Shown: positions 1 to 9,137, numbered from the stretch's first letter. The stretch is 64,000 bases of DNA from Antrihabitans stalactiti (GCF_012932915.1 NZ_VCQU01000012.1:158850-222849); one strand, 5' to 3'. Made by a program: numbers and translations. Notes: generated from the letters alone by a model not told the origin.

Positions 1-70
1 ACCCAGACGGCCGGGACGGGTACAGCCAGATTGGTCCCCTTCTGCATCGCCATGCGCCAAGACTACTTAC

Positions 71-553
71 TCATCGACTCAGCGATTTCGTCATGAACAC
101 GCTGTTCGGGTCTGGGGCGTATTGCCCGAAGGGTTCGCAGAATTCGAAGCCGTTCTTGAGGTAGAGCTTGCGGGCTGGCTCGTAGAAGTTCATCGAGCCA
201 GTTTCGAGGTACATCCGTCGGTAGCCGCGGATCGTCGCTTCTGTGAGGATGTGGTCGAGCAGCGCGGAGGCGACACCGATCCGTTTGTGCCGCGGAGAAG
301 TCCGCATCGACTTGAGTTCGCACTGCTCGTCGCCGATATCTTGCACGGCGCCGCAGCCGACGAGGGTCCTGTCGGCCCATACCGTCCAGACCGTGATGTC
401 CGGCCCGCGCAACGCCTCGATACCCAGCGCATGCGTACTTTCCGGTGGCGATGTCGAGCGCATCTCCGTCAGGTGGTCGAGCAGAAATTCGGCCACCGCA
501 GGCGAGGACAGATCGTCGGTTTCGATACGCAATGCCGGTCCTTCGGCGTTCAC
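71..553 (-). CDS. GNAT family N-acetyltransferase
   Basis: This is a 160-residue single-domain protein of the Gcn5-related N-acetyltransferase family, which moves an acetyl group from acetyl-CoA to an amine; its substrate cannot be read from sequence. The acetyl-CoA pyrophosphate loop is visible as RHKRIGVA (about residues 88-95), preceded by the strand ending CELKSM and followed by the helix ASALLDHIL. The C-terminal YEPARKLYLKNGFEF stretch is the usual family ending. The start is GTG (551-553) without a strong Shine-Dalgarno, so it is uncertain by a few codons. It stands alone, divergent from the secreted peptidase at 606. Nothing could be assigned to bases 1-70 downstream of it. Confidence 0.85.
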   Translation of the reverse strand: MNAEGPALRIETDDLSSPAVAEFLLDHLTEMRSTSPPESTHALGIEALRGPDITVWTVWADRTLVGCGAVQDIGDEQCELKSMRTSPRHKRIGVASALLDHILTEATIRGYRRMYLETGSMNFYEPARKLYLKNGFEFCEPFGQYAPDPNSVFMTKSLSR

Positions 554-605
554 GCGGTTACCCTAACTGGGGTTCGCCGTCAGACCGACCTCCGGAGGAT
601 GTCCT

Positions 606-1109
606 ATGTCAGCTCGTCGTGCGCTCAGCCGCCTGTGCGTCCAGTTGCTCGCGATCGGGTTCGTCCTGACTGCCGGTCTGCTCCTCGCTGGGCCTACTGC
701 CCAAGCCGCCCCGAATGCCGGCTCAGCTGCTGGGACCGACGGACTCGACCCGGCTCTGGCCCTCGCCTACACGCTCGCCGAGCGGGAAGCGCAAGGTGCG
801 GGCGTTCCGTTGTGGATTGTCTCCGGGTACCGCACTCCTGCAGAGCAGGAAGGCCTGTGGCAGGACGGCCTCCGTACCTACGGCAGTCCGGACGTCGCAC
901 GGCGCTGGGTCCTGCCGCCGAACGAATCCACGCACGTGAGCGGTCACGCGATCGACGTCGGCCCCCAGCAGGGCGCGCAGTGGCTGCAGGCGAACGGAAG
1001 TCGCTACGGCCTGTGCCGCATGTACGACAACGAGTGGTGGCACTTCGAGTTGGCCACCGCCCCCGGCGGTGTGTGCCCGCCGATCCTGCCTGACGCGAGC
1101 CACCGCTAA
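606..1109 (+). CDS. secreted M15-family D-alanyl-D-alanine carboxypeptidase (VanY-like)
   Basis: This 167-residue protein probably trims D-Ala or related links in peptidoglycan outside the membrane. Residues 1-35 form a Sec signal peptide (RR near the N-terminus, hydrophobic LLAIGFVLTAGLLLAG, cleavage near AQA-AP). The M15 zinc site is complete: S108-x-H110-x-x-G-x-A-x-D117 supplies two ligands, and E143-x-x-H146 in EWWHFE supplies the catalytic acid and third ligand. SGYRT (about 73-77) is the usual family motif. The ATG is preceded by GGAGG at 7-base spacing, which fixes the start. A strong hairpin terminator follows the gene. Confidence 0.9.
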   Translation: MSARRALSRLCVQLLAIGFVLTAGLLLAGPTAQAAPNAGSAAGTDGLDPALALAYTLAEREAQGAGVPLWIVSGYRTPAEQEGLWQDGLRTYGSPDVARRWVLPPNESTHVSGHAIDVGPQQGAQWLQANGSRYGLCRMYDNEWWHFELATAPGGVCPPILPDASHR

Positions 1110-1131
1110 CGCGGCCCTGGTTCTACGCACG

Positions 1132-1169
1132 CAGGCTCTGCATCGGTTCGTGGTCCGATGCAGAGCCTG
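1132..1169. terminator. bidirectional hairpin between convergent genes
   Basis: Two perfect 15-base arms (CAGGCTCTGCATCGG and its complement) are separated by an 8-base loop. The hairpin lies 22 bases after the stop of the M15 peptidase and 16 bases from the stop of the convergent HNH gene. It has no T-tract, which is common for actinobacterial terminators. Confidence 0.75.
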
Positions 1170-1185
1170 TGGTTGTGTAGTTGCG

Positions 1186-2484
1186 TTACGCCGCTTGCGG
1201 ATTCGCGCGGCCGTGCGCCGCGATGGGTCTTCGCAACGGATCGATCCTGGCAGGTGGGATGAACCACGGGTGCCGGTCTCGACCCATCACCACCTCCCAC
1301 TCACTGTGGTGGATCAGGCGGTGGTGGAACCGGCACAGCAGCACCAGGTTGTCCAAATCCGTTGCGCCGCCATCGACCCAATGCTGAATATGGTGCGCAT
1401 CGCACCACGCCGCCGGGCGCCCGCAGCCCCGGAACGCACACCCACCATCACGCGCGACCAGAGCGCGGCGGAGCTTACGATTCGCCGTCCGCACACTACG
1501 GCCCAGATTCAATGGCGATCCGTTCTCATCCATCACGATCGGATGCACCACACTGTCGCAGGCAATTCGCCGCGCCGACTCGATGCTCATCGCACCCATC
1601 CACGGCATCCGCCCCACACTCGTTTTGCCGAACAGATCGAAGAAGTAGGCATTGTCCGGCTTGTCCGACACCGCCTCCGTCGCGGGTTCTTGACCGGCCA
1701 AATCATTGGCCTGAATATGCAGATGCAGATGCGGACGCTCCCCACCGTCGTCGGGACTGGCACCGGAGTCGAGGTAGCGACGCAGAATCTCGGTGAACCC
1801 GTCCGCCCGCCGCTGCGCCGGAGTCCGAGTGTCTGGACCCGCTTCATCTGTGGGGCGTGGCGTCGACAACGGTGACAACGCCGCCAACAGCATTTCCCCG
1901 GTTTCGGCGTCGAAGTCCCCTTTGACCGCCATCCGCCCGTTGAGTGTGGTGGAGGCGTAGAACTCGTTGCGGTCGGTGTCCTCACTGGCCGGGGTCTCGT
2001 CGGCCTCGAACGTTTCCCGCAACCGCGAAATATGCACCCGCAACTCCCGCAGATCCCCGCCTTTGGCGGCGTCGAGCAGAAACGCCCGCACCGAGTCCAC
2101 CGCCTCCACCGGCATCCCGGGTGGCGGTTTTTCCAGGAACGCCACGATCAACCGGGCGGCGTCGGCGGTGATCAACTTCGCCTGATATGCCGCGGCGATC
2201 TCGGGGTGGGCATCCAATGCGACCCCGAGTCTGAGGATCCGGTTCGACTCCCCAGGTGAGAGGGAGGTGCGGTTGGCCAACCAGGTCGCCGTCGAGGTGG
2301 CTCCGAGCCCGCCGGGCACACCGTGTTTGTCGAGTTCGGCGACCAACGCGACCCGCAACGCCTCCAACGAATGGATCGCCCCCGACAACGTGGGCAGCAC
2401 GGCCATGAGTTCGGTCGTGGAGTAGCGCCACGGCTCGACTGTGTCGAGCGTGCCGATCGCTTCGAGAACCTCCCCCAACCCCAT
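1186..2484 (-). CDS. DUF222 / HNH endonuclease domain protein (13E12-like)
   Basis: This 432-residue protein has an N-terminal DUF222 helical region (about residues 20-300) and a C-terminal HNH nuclease fold. The nuclease part is seen in GCAFRGCGRPAAWCDAHHIQ and NLVLLCRFHHRLIHH, which carry the zinc-binding cysteine pairs and the HH...N...H residues. The family is abundant in mycolic-acid actinobacteria as the 13E12 repeat proteins, and some mycobacterial members are DNA-damage inducible. I chose ATG 2484 because AGGTGG sits 1-2 bases upstream and an AT-rich promoter-like stretch lies before it; an in-frame upstream start at 2520 would place an SOS-like palindrome inside the coding region. 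Its substrate is unknown. Confidence 0.85.
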   Translation of the reverse strand: MGLGEVLEAIGTLDTVEPWRYSTTELMAVLPTLSGAIHSLEALRVALVAELDKHGVPGGLGATSTATWLANRTSLSPGESNRILRLGVALDAHPEIAAAYQAKLITADAARLIVAFLEKPPPGMPVEAVDSVRAFLLDAAKGGDLRELRVHISRLRETFEADETPASEDTDRNEFYASTTLNGRMAVKGDFDAETGEMLLAALSPLSTPRPTDEAGPDTRTPAQRRADGFTEILRRYLDSGASPDDGGERPHLHLHIQANDLAGQEPATEAVSDKPDNAYFFDLFGKTSVGRMPWMGAMSIESARRIACDSVVHPIVMDENGSPLNLGRSVRTANRKLRRALVARDGGCAFRGCGRPAAWCDAHHIQHWVDGGATDLDNLVLLCRFHHRLIHHSEWEVVMGRDRHPWFIPPARIDPLRRPIAAHGRANPQAA

Positions 2485-2499
2485 GCCACCTATTTTACG

Positions 2500-2515
2500 T
2501 AGCACATATGTGCGA
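2500..2515. promoter_or_regulatory. SOS-box-like palindrome upstream of the HNH gene
   Basis: On the minus strand the site reads TCGCACATATGTGCTA, with a perfect 12-base palindromic core GCACATATGTGC. It matches the mycobacterial/actinobacterial LexA consensus TCGAAC-N4-GTTCGA with ACATATGT as centre at 13 of 16 positions. It lies 16 bases upstream of the HNH start, overlapping the likely promoter. The family precedent (LexA-controlled 13E12 genes in mycobacteria) supports the reading, but both half-sites deviate. Confidence 0.45.
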
Positions 2516-2565
2516 GGCAAGGATTATTTGTGCAGCTAGATCTGGGTATCTACCCCACTCCAACT

Positions 2566-2605
2566 GTGCGTGAGTTTGGCCCCTCTGGGGGCCAAACTCA
2601 CGCAC
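2566..2605. terminator. long perfect hairpin, 18-bp stem, 4-base loop
   Basis: The arms are GTGCGTGAGTTTGGCCCC and its exact complement, with loop TCTG. It lies 36 bases beyond the stop of the minus-strand gene at 2642, so it should end that transcript before the HNH gene. It has the same outer sequence (GTGCGxGAGT) and geometry as the hairpin at 38935 and resembles the one at 62093. Confidence 0.8.
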
Positions 2606-2641
2606 GGGGGTTGGTGCCTCGACGCGAGCCTGCGAAGTGTC

Positions 2642-2935
2642 CTACTTGTCGCCGGCGGTGAGGTAGTTGTGGACCTCGTGCATCGTGATGGTCGGGGGTT
2701 CGGTGATGCCGACCGCCGCGGTGAAGGGGCCGATCTGCTCGTCGGCGAATGCCTGGAATTGCTCGGCCGATTGCCATACGTCGGTGACGCGAATTCCGTT
2801 GTCGGTCTTCGTCACCCAGTGGAACAACCCGCCGGGCGCGCCGACGCCGTTGGGTTCGAAGCCCATCTTTGCGATGACCTCGTCGTACTGCGTCAGGGTT
2901 GCGCCGTTGAAGTCCAGTTCGACTGCGATTGCCAT
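2642..2935 (-). CDS. small dimeric alpha/beta-barrel (ABM-like) protein of unknown function
   Basis: This 97-residue protein begins MAIAVELDFNGATLTQYDEV. An in-frame start 23 codons upstream is less likely, because AAGGAA sits just ahead of ATG 2935. Size and layout (two beta-alpha-beta halves; GLFHWVTKTDNGIRVTDVW in the middle, then a QFQAFADEQI helix) fit the ferredoxin-like fold of antibiotic-biosynthesis-monooxygenase-type proteins. No catalytic residue can be named. It is transcribed away from its neighbour at 3022 on the same strand, with an 86-base gap, and is followed by the terminator at 2566-2605. Confidence 0.7.
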   Translation of the reverse strand: MAIAVELDFNGATLTQYDEVIAKMGFEPNGVGAPGGLFHWVTKTDNGIRVTDVWQSAEQFQAFADEQIGPFTAAVGITEPPTITMHEVHNYLTAGDK

Positions 2936-3021
2936 GATGAAGAATTCCTTGCCTTGTCCGAATGGGGTGCCATAAGAATGCGGCGGACCGGCATGGGTCG
3001 ACATCGGTCGTTCTGCCTATC

Positions 3022-4005
3022 TCACCGCCCGGCGAGAAGGTCGACTGCGTCCCGCGCCGATACGACGTCGGCGATCCGGACTGCCGATTCACCGGCGTAG
3101 AGGGCTCCCGCCTCCACGCAGCGGTCCGGCATCCCTTCCAGCGGAGCCAAGGGGCTGAACATCGGCACGCGAGGCCACTGCAGGCGAATGACAGCGTCGT
3201 TGTTGCTCGGGACAATTCGCCCGAGCGGCCCGCTCCACGCGTTCAGGGCGGAGGGCAGGCGACGAGGCCTCCCATCGGCATCGCACCAGCGTCGAGTCGC
3301 GGCGTTGGGCAGTACACGGTGGCGCGCTGGCCACCCGAGGCCGAACAGTGTTGTCTCCACAGTAGTTTCGGCGTCGACGAGTCGCTCCTTGTAGCCGCGG
3401 TGTGCGCCGGACTCGTTCGTCATCAGGAACCGCGTGCCCGCAACGACGGCGGCCGCGCCGGCATCCAGTGCGCCGCGCACGTCGGCACCGGTCGCAATGC
3501 CACCAGCCAGGAGAACTGGACGTCCACCGGCGATCGCAATCGCTCGCGGGAGGAAATCGAGGGCTCGAACCGTGCCACGCAAATGCCCGCCAGCCTCGAC
3601 ACCTTGGGCGATGAGGCCGTCTGCGCCCCACCCGAGAGCGTCGCGCGCTTCGTCGTCGGTCCCGACTTGCGCGAGAACGAAAATTCCCGCGTCGCGCAGC
3701 GCGGACACGACCTGCTGGTCACCACCGAAGAACAACACCGCAACGTCGACGCCGCCGCCGACGCAGACGTCGATGTGACGCCGACGAACAAACGGCATGA
3801 GCAAATTCACCGCGACTGCACGGTCTGGCGCCTGGGCGCGGACCTCGTCGATCGCAATCCGCAACTGTGCAGGCGGCAGGATCCCGATCGTGCCGAGTGC
3901 GCCTGCTGTGGCGACGGCGCCCGCGAGTCGGGCACCGGCGAGTCCGCCACCCATTCCTGCTTGAGCGATGGGAACGTCGAGGCGTAACCGGTCCAGCAGG
4001 TCCAT
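3022..4005 (-). CDS. nitronate monooxygenase / 2-nitropropane dioxygenase-type FMN protein
   Basis: This 327-residue FMN TIM-barrel protein belongs to the family that oxidises alkyl nitronates to carbonyls and nitrite, although many members have other or unknown substrates. Family signs are PIAQAGMGGGLAGARLAGAV at the N-terminus, the glycine-rich QGVEAGGHLRGT near residue 150, LLAGGIATGADV, and AAAVVAGTRFLMTNES in the phosphate-binding half. ATG 4005 (MDLLDRLRLDVPI) fits the family N-terminus; a longer reading frame upstream has an unrelated arginine-rich composition and is rejected. It is divergent from the MpaB gene at 4083. Confidence 0.85.
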   Translation of the reverse strand: MDLLDRLRLDVPIAQAGMGGGLAGARLAGAVATAGALGTIGILPPAQLRIAIDEVRAQAPDRAVAVNLLMPFVRRRHIDVCVGGGVDVAVLFFGGDQQVVSALRDAGIFVLAQVGTDDEARDALGWGADGLIAQGVEAGGHLRGTVRALDFLPRAIAIAGGRPVLLAGGIATGADVRGALDAGAAAVVAGTRFLMTNESGAHRGYKERLVDAETTVETTLFGLGWPARHRVLPNAATRRWCDADGRPRRLPSALNAWSGPLGRIVPSNNDAVIRLQWPRVPMFSPLAPLEGMPDRCVEAGALYAGESAVRIADVVSARDAVDLLAGR

Positions 4006-4082
4006 GGACTCGAGGGTATCGGTTGACGTTACTGCGCAACGATGAGACGCTTTGAGCATCATTCTCTCAAAGAGGAGCTCGA

Positions 4083-4931
4083 ATGGCCGCACTTGCGGAA
4101 GCGTCACCCCGAGTAGAACCGCTCGGCGCCGAATCGCTGAGCTGGCAGATCTCCGGCAGCAGGACCGCTCTTCTCGGGGCGGGCAGCGCCTTGATTCTGC
4201 AGGTCGCGCACCCCGTCGTCGGTGCAGGCGTGAAGGACCACTCGATCTTTCGCAAGGACCCATGGGGTCGCCTCGACCGGACGACCGACTCGCTGTTCAC
4301 CCAGATCTTCGGCGGCGAAGATGCGATCGCAGAGGCTGCACGCCTACGTGACTTTCACAAGGCGATCAAAGGTGTCGACGCCCAAGGTCGGCGGTACCAC
4401 GCACTGAATCCGGAAGCCTACTTCTGGGTCCACGCGACGCTGTTCATGTCGACGGTCCAGATCGAGAAGTACTTCGGCACGCCGTTGACTCGAGCCCAGC
4501 AGGCGGAGTTCTACGCCGAATGGCGTCAGCTCGGTCTGGTCCTTGGCATTCGCGACCGGGACATGCCGGAAACCCTCGAGGGTTTCGAAGAATATGCCGA
4601 GGCCATGCTGCGCGAACGCCTCGAGGACAACGAAACGGTCCGTGACGTCCTCTATGCGGTATCGCTTCGCGAGGTCGACCCGCCGCCATGGTGGCCGTTG
4701 CCCCACGGCGTGTGGCGCATCGTGGGACGCCCGCTGGGGCGATCTGCGTTCGGGCTGACGACCGTCGGACTGCTGCCACCCCAGGTCCGCGAATTGCTCG
4801 GGATGAAATGGACCCGGCGCGACGAACTGGCCCTGCGCGCACTCGGCGCCGTCGTTCGGCGCACGGTGCCGTTGATACCAGCCAAGGCGCGCTTGTATCC
4901 CATTGCCTACCAAGCAAAACGGGCGGCGTAG
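4083..4931 (+). CDS. oxygenase MpaB family protein (DUF2236)
   Basis: This 282-residue protein belongs to the DUF2236 family, which includes rubber oxygenase (Lcp)-related b-type heme proteins and fungal MpaB. The ILQVAHPVVGAGVKDHS segment (about residues 38-55), followed by DPWGRLDRTTDSL and ALNPEAYFWVHATL, is the family core. The histidines in AHP and VHA are the likely heme-associated ones by family analogy. No signal peptide is evident. AAAGAGGAGC just before the ATG gives a good ribosome site. The substrate is unknown; lipid or isoprenoid oxidation is only a guess. Confidence 0.8.
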   Translation: MAALAEASPRVEPLGAESLSWQISGSRTALLGAGSALILQVAHPVVGAGVKDHSIFRKDPWGRLDRTTDSLFTQIFGGEDAIAEAARLRDFHKAIKGVDAQGRRYHALNPEAYFWVHATLFMSTVQIEKYFGTPLTRAQQAEFYAEWRQLGLVLGIRDRDMPETLEGFEEYAEAMLRERLEDNETVRDVLYAVSLREVDPPPWWPLPHGVWRIVGRPLGRSAFGLTTVGLLPPQVRELLGMKWTRRDELALRALGAVVRRTVPLIPAKARLYPIAYQAKRAA

Positions 4932-5114
4932 TCAGCCGAGCGAAGTATGGCTCAACACGACAAGGGCCTCCGCGGCATTGGCTTTCGCGCCGTAGCACGG
5001 TGACATGAAGCGGTGCAGTTGTTCGACGCGACTGAGCGTCGGTTTTGGCTGCAATGCCTCGGCTAGAGCCTTGATGGCGAGATCGAGATCGGACGTGTCG
5101 ATAGTGTGATTCAT
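4932..5114 (-). CDS. small conserved-looking hypothetical protein, 60 aa
   Basis: I do not recognise this gene. The stop codon begins on the base directly after the MpaB stop, in convergent orientation. ATG 5114 is preceded by AGGTGG at 7-base spacing, which argues that it is real. The product is mostly helical (LDLAIKALAEALQ, then LSRVEQLHRFMSPCYGAKANAAEALVVL) with one cysteine and no signal peptide or membrane segment. Confidence 0.5.
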   Translation of the reverse strand: MNHTIDTSDLDLAIKALAEALQPKPTLSRVEQLHRFMSPCYGAKANAAEALVVLSHTSLG

Positions 5115-5370
5115 TGGTGTTCCACCTGGCTTGCGGCTGGTTCACGCATCTGAAGCGCCGCCACAATCGACGGGGCGGGCGCTCAACCACCATAGCTCGA
5201 TTTGGCGAAACTGGCACTGGCCGTTCGGAATACGTCCTCCCGCCAGTTGCTGACAGGTTGCCCAATCGAGATCGTCACAGCGAGGAAACATGCTCGCCAC
5301 GACCACTTCGTAATGTTCGCCGGGTCCGCAGTATGTCGACTGCGTATTGCCGGTTAGAGGAGTGTCTGAA
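5115..5370. other. intergenic promoter region between divergent small ORF and type III glutamine synthetase
   Basis: These 256 bases separate two divergent genes and must hold both promoters. I see no hairpin, repeat or convincing GlnR or other operator. The GS start is set by AGAGGA nine bases before ATG 5371. Confidence 0.4.
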
Positions 5371-7548
5371 ATGAGTGGGAATACTGTCCGCCTGCAGGCG
5401 ATCAAAGATGTAGAGGCGTACCTGCCCCCAGCAGTCAGCTTCACGGAGTCCGAGACGCCCGGAGAGGTGTTCGGCGCCAACGTCTTCAACAAAGCGGTCA
5501 TGCAGAAGCGACTGCCGAAATCGGTGTACAAATCGGTGATTGCCACGATCGAAGACGGCGTCAAACTCGACCCGGTCGTCGCCGACGCTGTCGCCTCCGC
5601 CATGAAGGACTGGGCACTGGAGAAGGGTGCGACCCACTACGCGCATGTCTTCTACCCCCTCACCGGCCTGACCGCCGAGAAGCACGACAGCTTCCTCGAG
5701 CCGGTCGGCGACGGGTCTGCCCTCGCGGAGTTCGCTGGCAAGACGCTGATTCAAGGCGAGCCCGACGCATCGAGCTTCCCGAACGGCGGTCTGCGCAACA
5801 CGTTCGAGGCGCGCGGCTACACAGGGTGGGACGTCACCAGTCCCGCGTACGTCCTGGAGAACCCGAACGGCAACACGCTCTGCATCCCGACAGTCTTCGT
5901 CTCGATGACCGGCGACGCGCTCGACCACAAGACTCCGCTCCTGCGCTCGCAGCAGGCAATGGGCAAGCATGCCGAGCGAATTCTGAAGCTGTTCGGGCAC
6001 GAGAACCCTGCACAGATCGTCTCCTTCTGCGGCCCGGAACAGGAATACTTCCTGGTCGACCGGCACTTCTTCCTCGCGCGGCCCGACCTGCTCAACGCCG
6101 GCCGTACATTGTTCGGTTCCAAGCCGCCGAAGGGGCAAGAGTTCGACGACCACTACTTCGGCGCGATACCCGAGCGCGTGCTGGGCTTCATGATGGACAC
6201 CGAGCGTGAGCTGTTCAAATTGGGCATTCCGGCGAAGACGCGGCACAACGAAGTCGCGCCCGGCCAGTTCGAGATCGCGCCGATGTTCGAGCGTGGCAAC
6301 ATCGCGGCCGACCATCAGCAGCTGCTGATGACCACCTTCAAGACCATCGCGAAGAAGCACGGCATGGAGTGTCTGTTCCACGAGAAGCCGTTCGAGGGTG
6401 TCAACGGTTCGGGCAAGCACGTGAACTTCTCGATCGGAAACTCCGAGCTCGGCAGTCTCCTCGTGCCAGGCGACAATCCGCACGACAACGCACAGTTCCT
6501 CGTGTTCTGCGCCGCTGTCATCCGTGCGGTCCACAAGTACGGCGGCTTGCTGCGCGCCTCGGTCGCATCGGCGACCAACGATCATCGCCTCGGCGCCAAC
6601 GAGGCTCCGCCTGCGATCATCTCGATCTTCCTCGGCGACCAGCTCGCGGACGTGTTCGAGCAGATTGCGAAAGGCGCGGCGACGTCGTCGAAGGGCAAGG
6701 GCACCATGATGATCGGTGCCGACACCCTGCCCGTGCTCCCGACCGATCCGGGCGACCGCAACCGGACCAGCCCATTTGCGTTCACGGGCAACAGGTTCGA
6801 ATTCCGCGCGCCAGGGTCGATGCAGACGGTCAATGGCCCGATGGTCACCATCAACACGATCATGGCCGAGGCGATGGACTACATCGCGACCGAGTTGGAG
6901 ACCGCTGTCGCCAGTGGCGTCGAATTCGACACTGCGGTGCAGGATTTGCTCACGGAGATCATCACCAACCACGGGGCAGTGGTGTTCAACGGTGACGGCT
7001 ACTCCGACAACTGGCAGATCGAAGCGGCGTCGCGCGGGCTGCCCAATCTCCGCACCACGCTCGACGCGCTGCCCGAACTTATCACCGAGCCATCGATGGA
7101 ACTGTTCGAGAAGTACAAGGTCTTCAACCACCGAGAGATGCACAGCCGCTACGAAGTCGGGCTCGAGCAGTACGCGCTCACCATCGGCGTGGAGGCCCGT
7201 CTGACCCTGGAAATGGGTACGACGCTGGTGCTTCCGGCGGCCGTTCGTCATCAGACCGAAGTTGCGCAGAACGTTTCCGCACTCAAGGCCGCGGGTGTGG
7301 AAGCAGATATCGAGCCGCTGGTCGCCGTCTCGGAACCGATTGCTGCGCTGCGCACGGCACTCGCCACTTTGAAGGACGCGCTCACCACAGGCGGCGGCGA
7401 ATCGGCGCTCGAGGAGGCAACGCACGCACGTGACGAACTGTTGCCCGCCATGGCGGCGGTTCGCGCGGCGGCCGACAAGCTCGAAGGGATCGTCGCCGAC
7501 GACCTGTGGCCGCTTCCGACTTACCAGGAGATGCTCTATATCCTCTAG
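5371..7548 (+). CDS. type III glutamine synthetase (GSIII, GlnN-type)
   Basis: This 725-residue enzyme makes glutamine from glutamate, ammonia and ATP. Length and motifs are those of the GSIII class, not the ~470-residue GSI class. They include [21 protein letters not shown] near residues 70-90, [12 protein letters not shown], the glutamate/ammonia-site block [16 protein letters not shown] near residue 345, and the ATP-side block [20 protein letters not shown] near residue 470. The C-terminal helical tail with many AAV/ALR repeats is also typical. The ATG has a good Shine-Dalgarno; a TTG 24 bases upstream is rejected. It is monocistronic or read through into the alcohol dehydrogenase 31 bases later. 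Confidence 0.92.
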   Translation: MSGNTVRLQAIKDVEAYLPPAVSFTESETPGEVFGANVFNKAVMQKRLPKSVYKSVIATIEDGVKLDPVVADAVASAMKDWALEKGATHYAHVFYPLTGLTAEKHDSFLEPVGDGSALAEFAGKTLIQGEPDASSFPNGGLRNTFEARGYTGWDVTSPAYVLENPNGNTLCIPTVFVSMTGDALDHKTPLLRSQQAMGKHAERILKLFGHENPAQIVSFCGPEQEYFLVDRHFFLARPDLLNAGRTLFGSKPPKGQEFDDHYFGAIPERVLGFMMDTERELFKLGIPAKTRHNEVAPGQFEIAPMFERGNIAADHQQLLMTTFKTIAKKHGMECLFHEKPFEGVNGSGKHVNFSIGNSELGSLLVPGDNPHDNAQFLVFCAAVIRAVHKYGGLLRASVASATNDHRLGANEAPPAIISIFLGDQLADVFEQIAKGAATSSKGKGTMMIGADTLPVLPTDPGDRNRTSPFAFTGNRFEFRAPGSMQTVNGPMVTINTIMAEAMDYIATELETAVASGVEFDTAVQDLLTEIITNHGAVVFNGDGYSDNWQIEAASRGLPNLRTTLDALPELITEPSMELFEKYKVFNHREMHSRYEVGLEQYALTIGVEARLTLEMGTTLVLPAAVRHQTEVAQNVSALKAAGVEADIEPLVAVSEPIAALRTALATLKDALTTGGGESALEEATHARDELLPAMAAVRAAADKLEGIVADDLWPLPTYQEMLYIL

Positions 7549-7579
7549 CGCCACAGCCGCGCCAGGCTAGGTTGGTCTG

Positions 7580-8686
7580 GTGAAGATTCGTGGCGCCGTA
7601 CTGAACGAGATCGGCAAGCAATCACCGTTCGCCGAGTCGACTCCGATTTCGATTTCGGAGCTCGAACTCGACGCCCCAGGGCCGGGTGAATTGCTCGTCC
7701 GCATAGAGGCCGCCGGGCTGTGCCACTCCGACCTGTCCGTCGTCGACGGAAACCGGGTTCGGCCGGTGCCGATGTTGCTCGGTCATGAGGCGTGCGGCCG
7801 CGTCGAGGGCATCGGCGCGGGCGTCGCCGACGAGTTGCTCGGTCAGCGCGTGGTCATGACGTTCCTGCCACGCTGCGGCGATTGCGCAGGCTGTGCCACC
7901 GACGGGCGCAGACCGTGCGTTCCCGGCAGCAGTGCCAACAACGCAGGGACGTTGCTCGGCGGTGAGCGTCGACTCCACCGAGACGGCGTCGACGTCCACC
8001 ATCACCTCGGAGTCTCGGCGTTTGCGACCCACGCCGTCGTCGACCAGCGGTCGGTAGTCGCGGTAGACGACGACATTCCACCTGAGATCGCGGCGGTGCT
8101 CGGCTGCGCGGTGCTGACCGGCGGTGGCGCAATCATCAACGCGGGCAAGCCCGTTGCGGGTGATTCCATCATGGTCGTCGGGCTCGGGGGAGTAGGTATG
8201 GCAGCGGTGCTCACTGCTGTGTCATTGGGTCTCGGCGACGTGATCGGCGTCGACGGTGTTCCCGAGAAGCTCGCAGCTGCAACGGAGTTGGGCGCCACCC
8301 AGGTGTACACACCAGCCGAGGCCGCCGAACAGGGAATCAGGGCCGACCTGGTTATCGAGGCAGCAGGCAATGCTCGCGCATTCGAAGCCGCCGTCCGCGC
8401 AACAGCGCCGGGGGGTACGACGGTGACGGTCGGTCTGCCTGCCCCAGAGGCGCGGTCCGAGATTTCGCCGCTGCTGCTGGTTGCCGAGGCGCGGACCATC
8501 ATCGGGAGTTACCTCGGTTCGGCGGTGCCCGCGCGGGACATTCCGATGTACGCGCAAATGTGGCGCGAGGGACGGTTCCCGGTCGAGAAGCTCATCTCGT
8601 CGCACATCACGCTCGACCAGGTCAATCAGGGTATGGACGAGTTGGCGGCAGGCCATGCCATCAGGCAAGTAATCGTGTTCGACTGA
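7580..8686 (+). CDS. zinc-dependent alcohol dehydrogenase (MDR superfamily)
   Basis: This 368-residue NAD(P)-linked alcohol dehydrogenase is of the long, zinc-containing type. The catalytic zinc ligands are read in GLCHSD (about 46-51) and GHEACG (about 68-73). The structural zinc loop has the four-cysteine pattern CGDCAGCATDGRRPC (about 100-114). The Rossmann motif is GLGGVGMAAV near residue 203. The start is GTG at 7580. The thioesterase follows after 17 bases, so the two are probably cotranscribed. Confidence 0.9.
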   Translation: MKIRGAVLNEIGKQSPFAESTPISISELELDAPGPGELLVRIEAAGLCHSDLSVVDGNRVRPVPMLLGHEACGRVEGIGAGVADELLGQRVVMTFLPRCGDCAGCATDGRRPCVPGSSANNAGTLLGGERRLHRDGVDVHHHLGVSAFATHAVVDQRSVVAVDDDIPPEIAAVLGCAVLTGGGAIINAGKPVAGDSIMVVGLGGVGMAAVLTAVSLGLGDVIGVDGVPEKLAAATELGATQVYTPAEAAEQGIRADLVIEAAGNARAFEAAVRATAPGGTTVTVGLPAPEARSEISPLLLVAEARTIIGSYLGSAVPARDIPMYAQMWREGRFPVEKLISSHITLDQVNQGMDELAAGHAIRQVIVFD

Positions 8687-8703
8687 GCTATCGTTTTGCT
8701 CCG

Positions 8704-9135
8704 ATGACTGCGAACAAGCAAGCTGCCGATTTCCCCGTGTTGTGGCCGGTCGCAACACGGTGGTCGGACAACGATCACTATGGCCACGTCAACAACGTCA
8801 CGTATTACTCGTACTTCGACACCGCGGTGAATGCGTGGTTGATCGAGACGACGGGCACCGACATTCGGGAGCTGCCGGCGATCGGGATCGTCGCCGAGAC
8901 GTCGTGCCAATACGTGAGCCAGCTGAGTTTCCCAGAGAAGTTGCTCGTCGGCCTGTCGATCGAACGGCTCGGCAACCGCAGCATCGTGTACTCACTAGCC
9001 ATCTTTCGCGACACTGCCGACCAGGAACTTGCCGCGACAGGACGATTCGTCCACGTCTACGTCGACCGCGAAACTCGGCAGCCGGTGGCGATACCCGAGC
9101 AAATCCGCACGGCCGCAACGACGCTCGTGACCTAG
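8704..9135 (+). CDS. 4-hydroxybenzoyl-CoA thioesterase-like (hotdog) acyl-CoA thioesterase
   Basis: This 143-residue single hotdog domain has the family signature WSDNDHYGHVNNVTYYSYFDTA near residues 20-41; the Asp/His around DHYGHVNN sit where the catalytic carboxylate is expected. It should hydrolyse an acyl-CoA, chain length unknown. ATG 8704 is chosen because the family core begins soon after it. The stop codon is followed within 2 bases by the SulP start, so the two are translationally close. Confidence 0.85.
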   Translation: MTANKQAADFPVLWPVATRWSDNDHYGHVNNVTYYSYFDTAVNAWLIETTGTDIRELPAIGIVAETSCQYVSQLSFPEKLLVGLSIERLGNRSIVYSLAIFRDTADQELAATGRFVHVYVDRETRQPVAIPEQIRTAATTLVT

Positions 9136-9137
9136 CT

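Noticed and set aside
2502..2513. GCACATATGTGC as a restriction-like or IS target palindrome
   Set aside because: Its place in the promoter and match to a LexA-like site is a better explanation.
3022..4263. Longer 413-residue version of the nitronate monooxygenase
   Set aside because: The extra N-terminal residues overlap the start of the MpaB gene and are unlike the family; ATG 4005 fits.
5275..7554. 759-codon open frame on the minus strand over the glutamine synthetase gene
   Set aside because: It is the antisense shadow of a gene with intact GSIII motifs; its translation is His/Arg/Val-rich without any recognisable domain, as expected in high-GC DNA.
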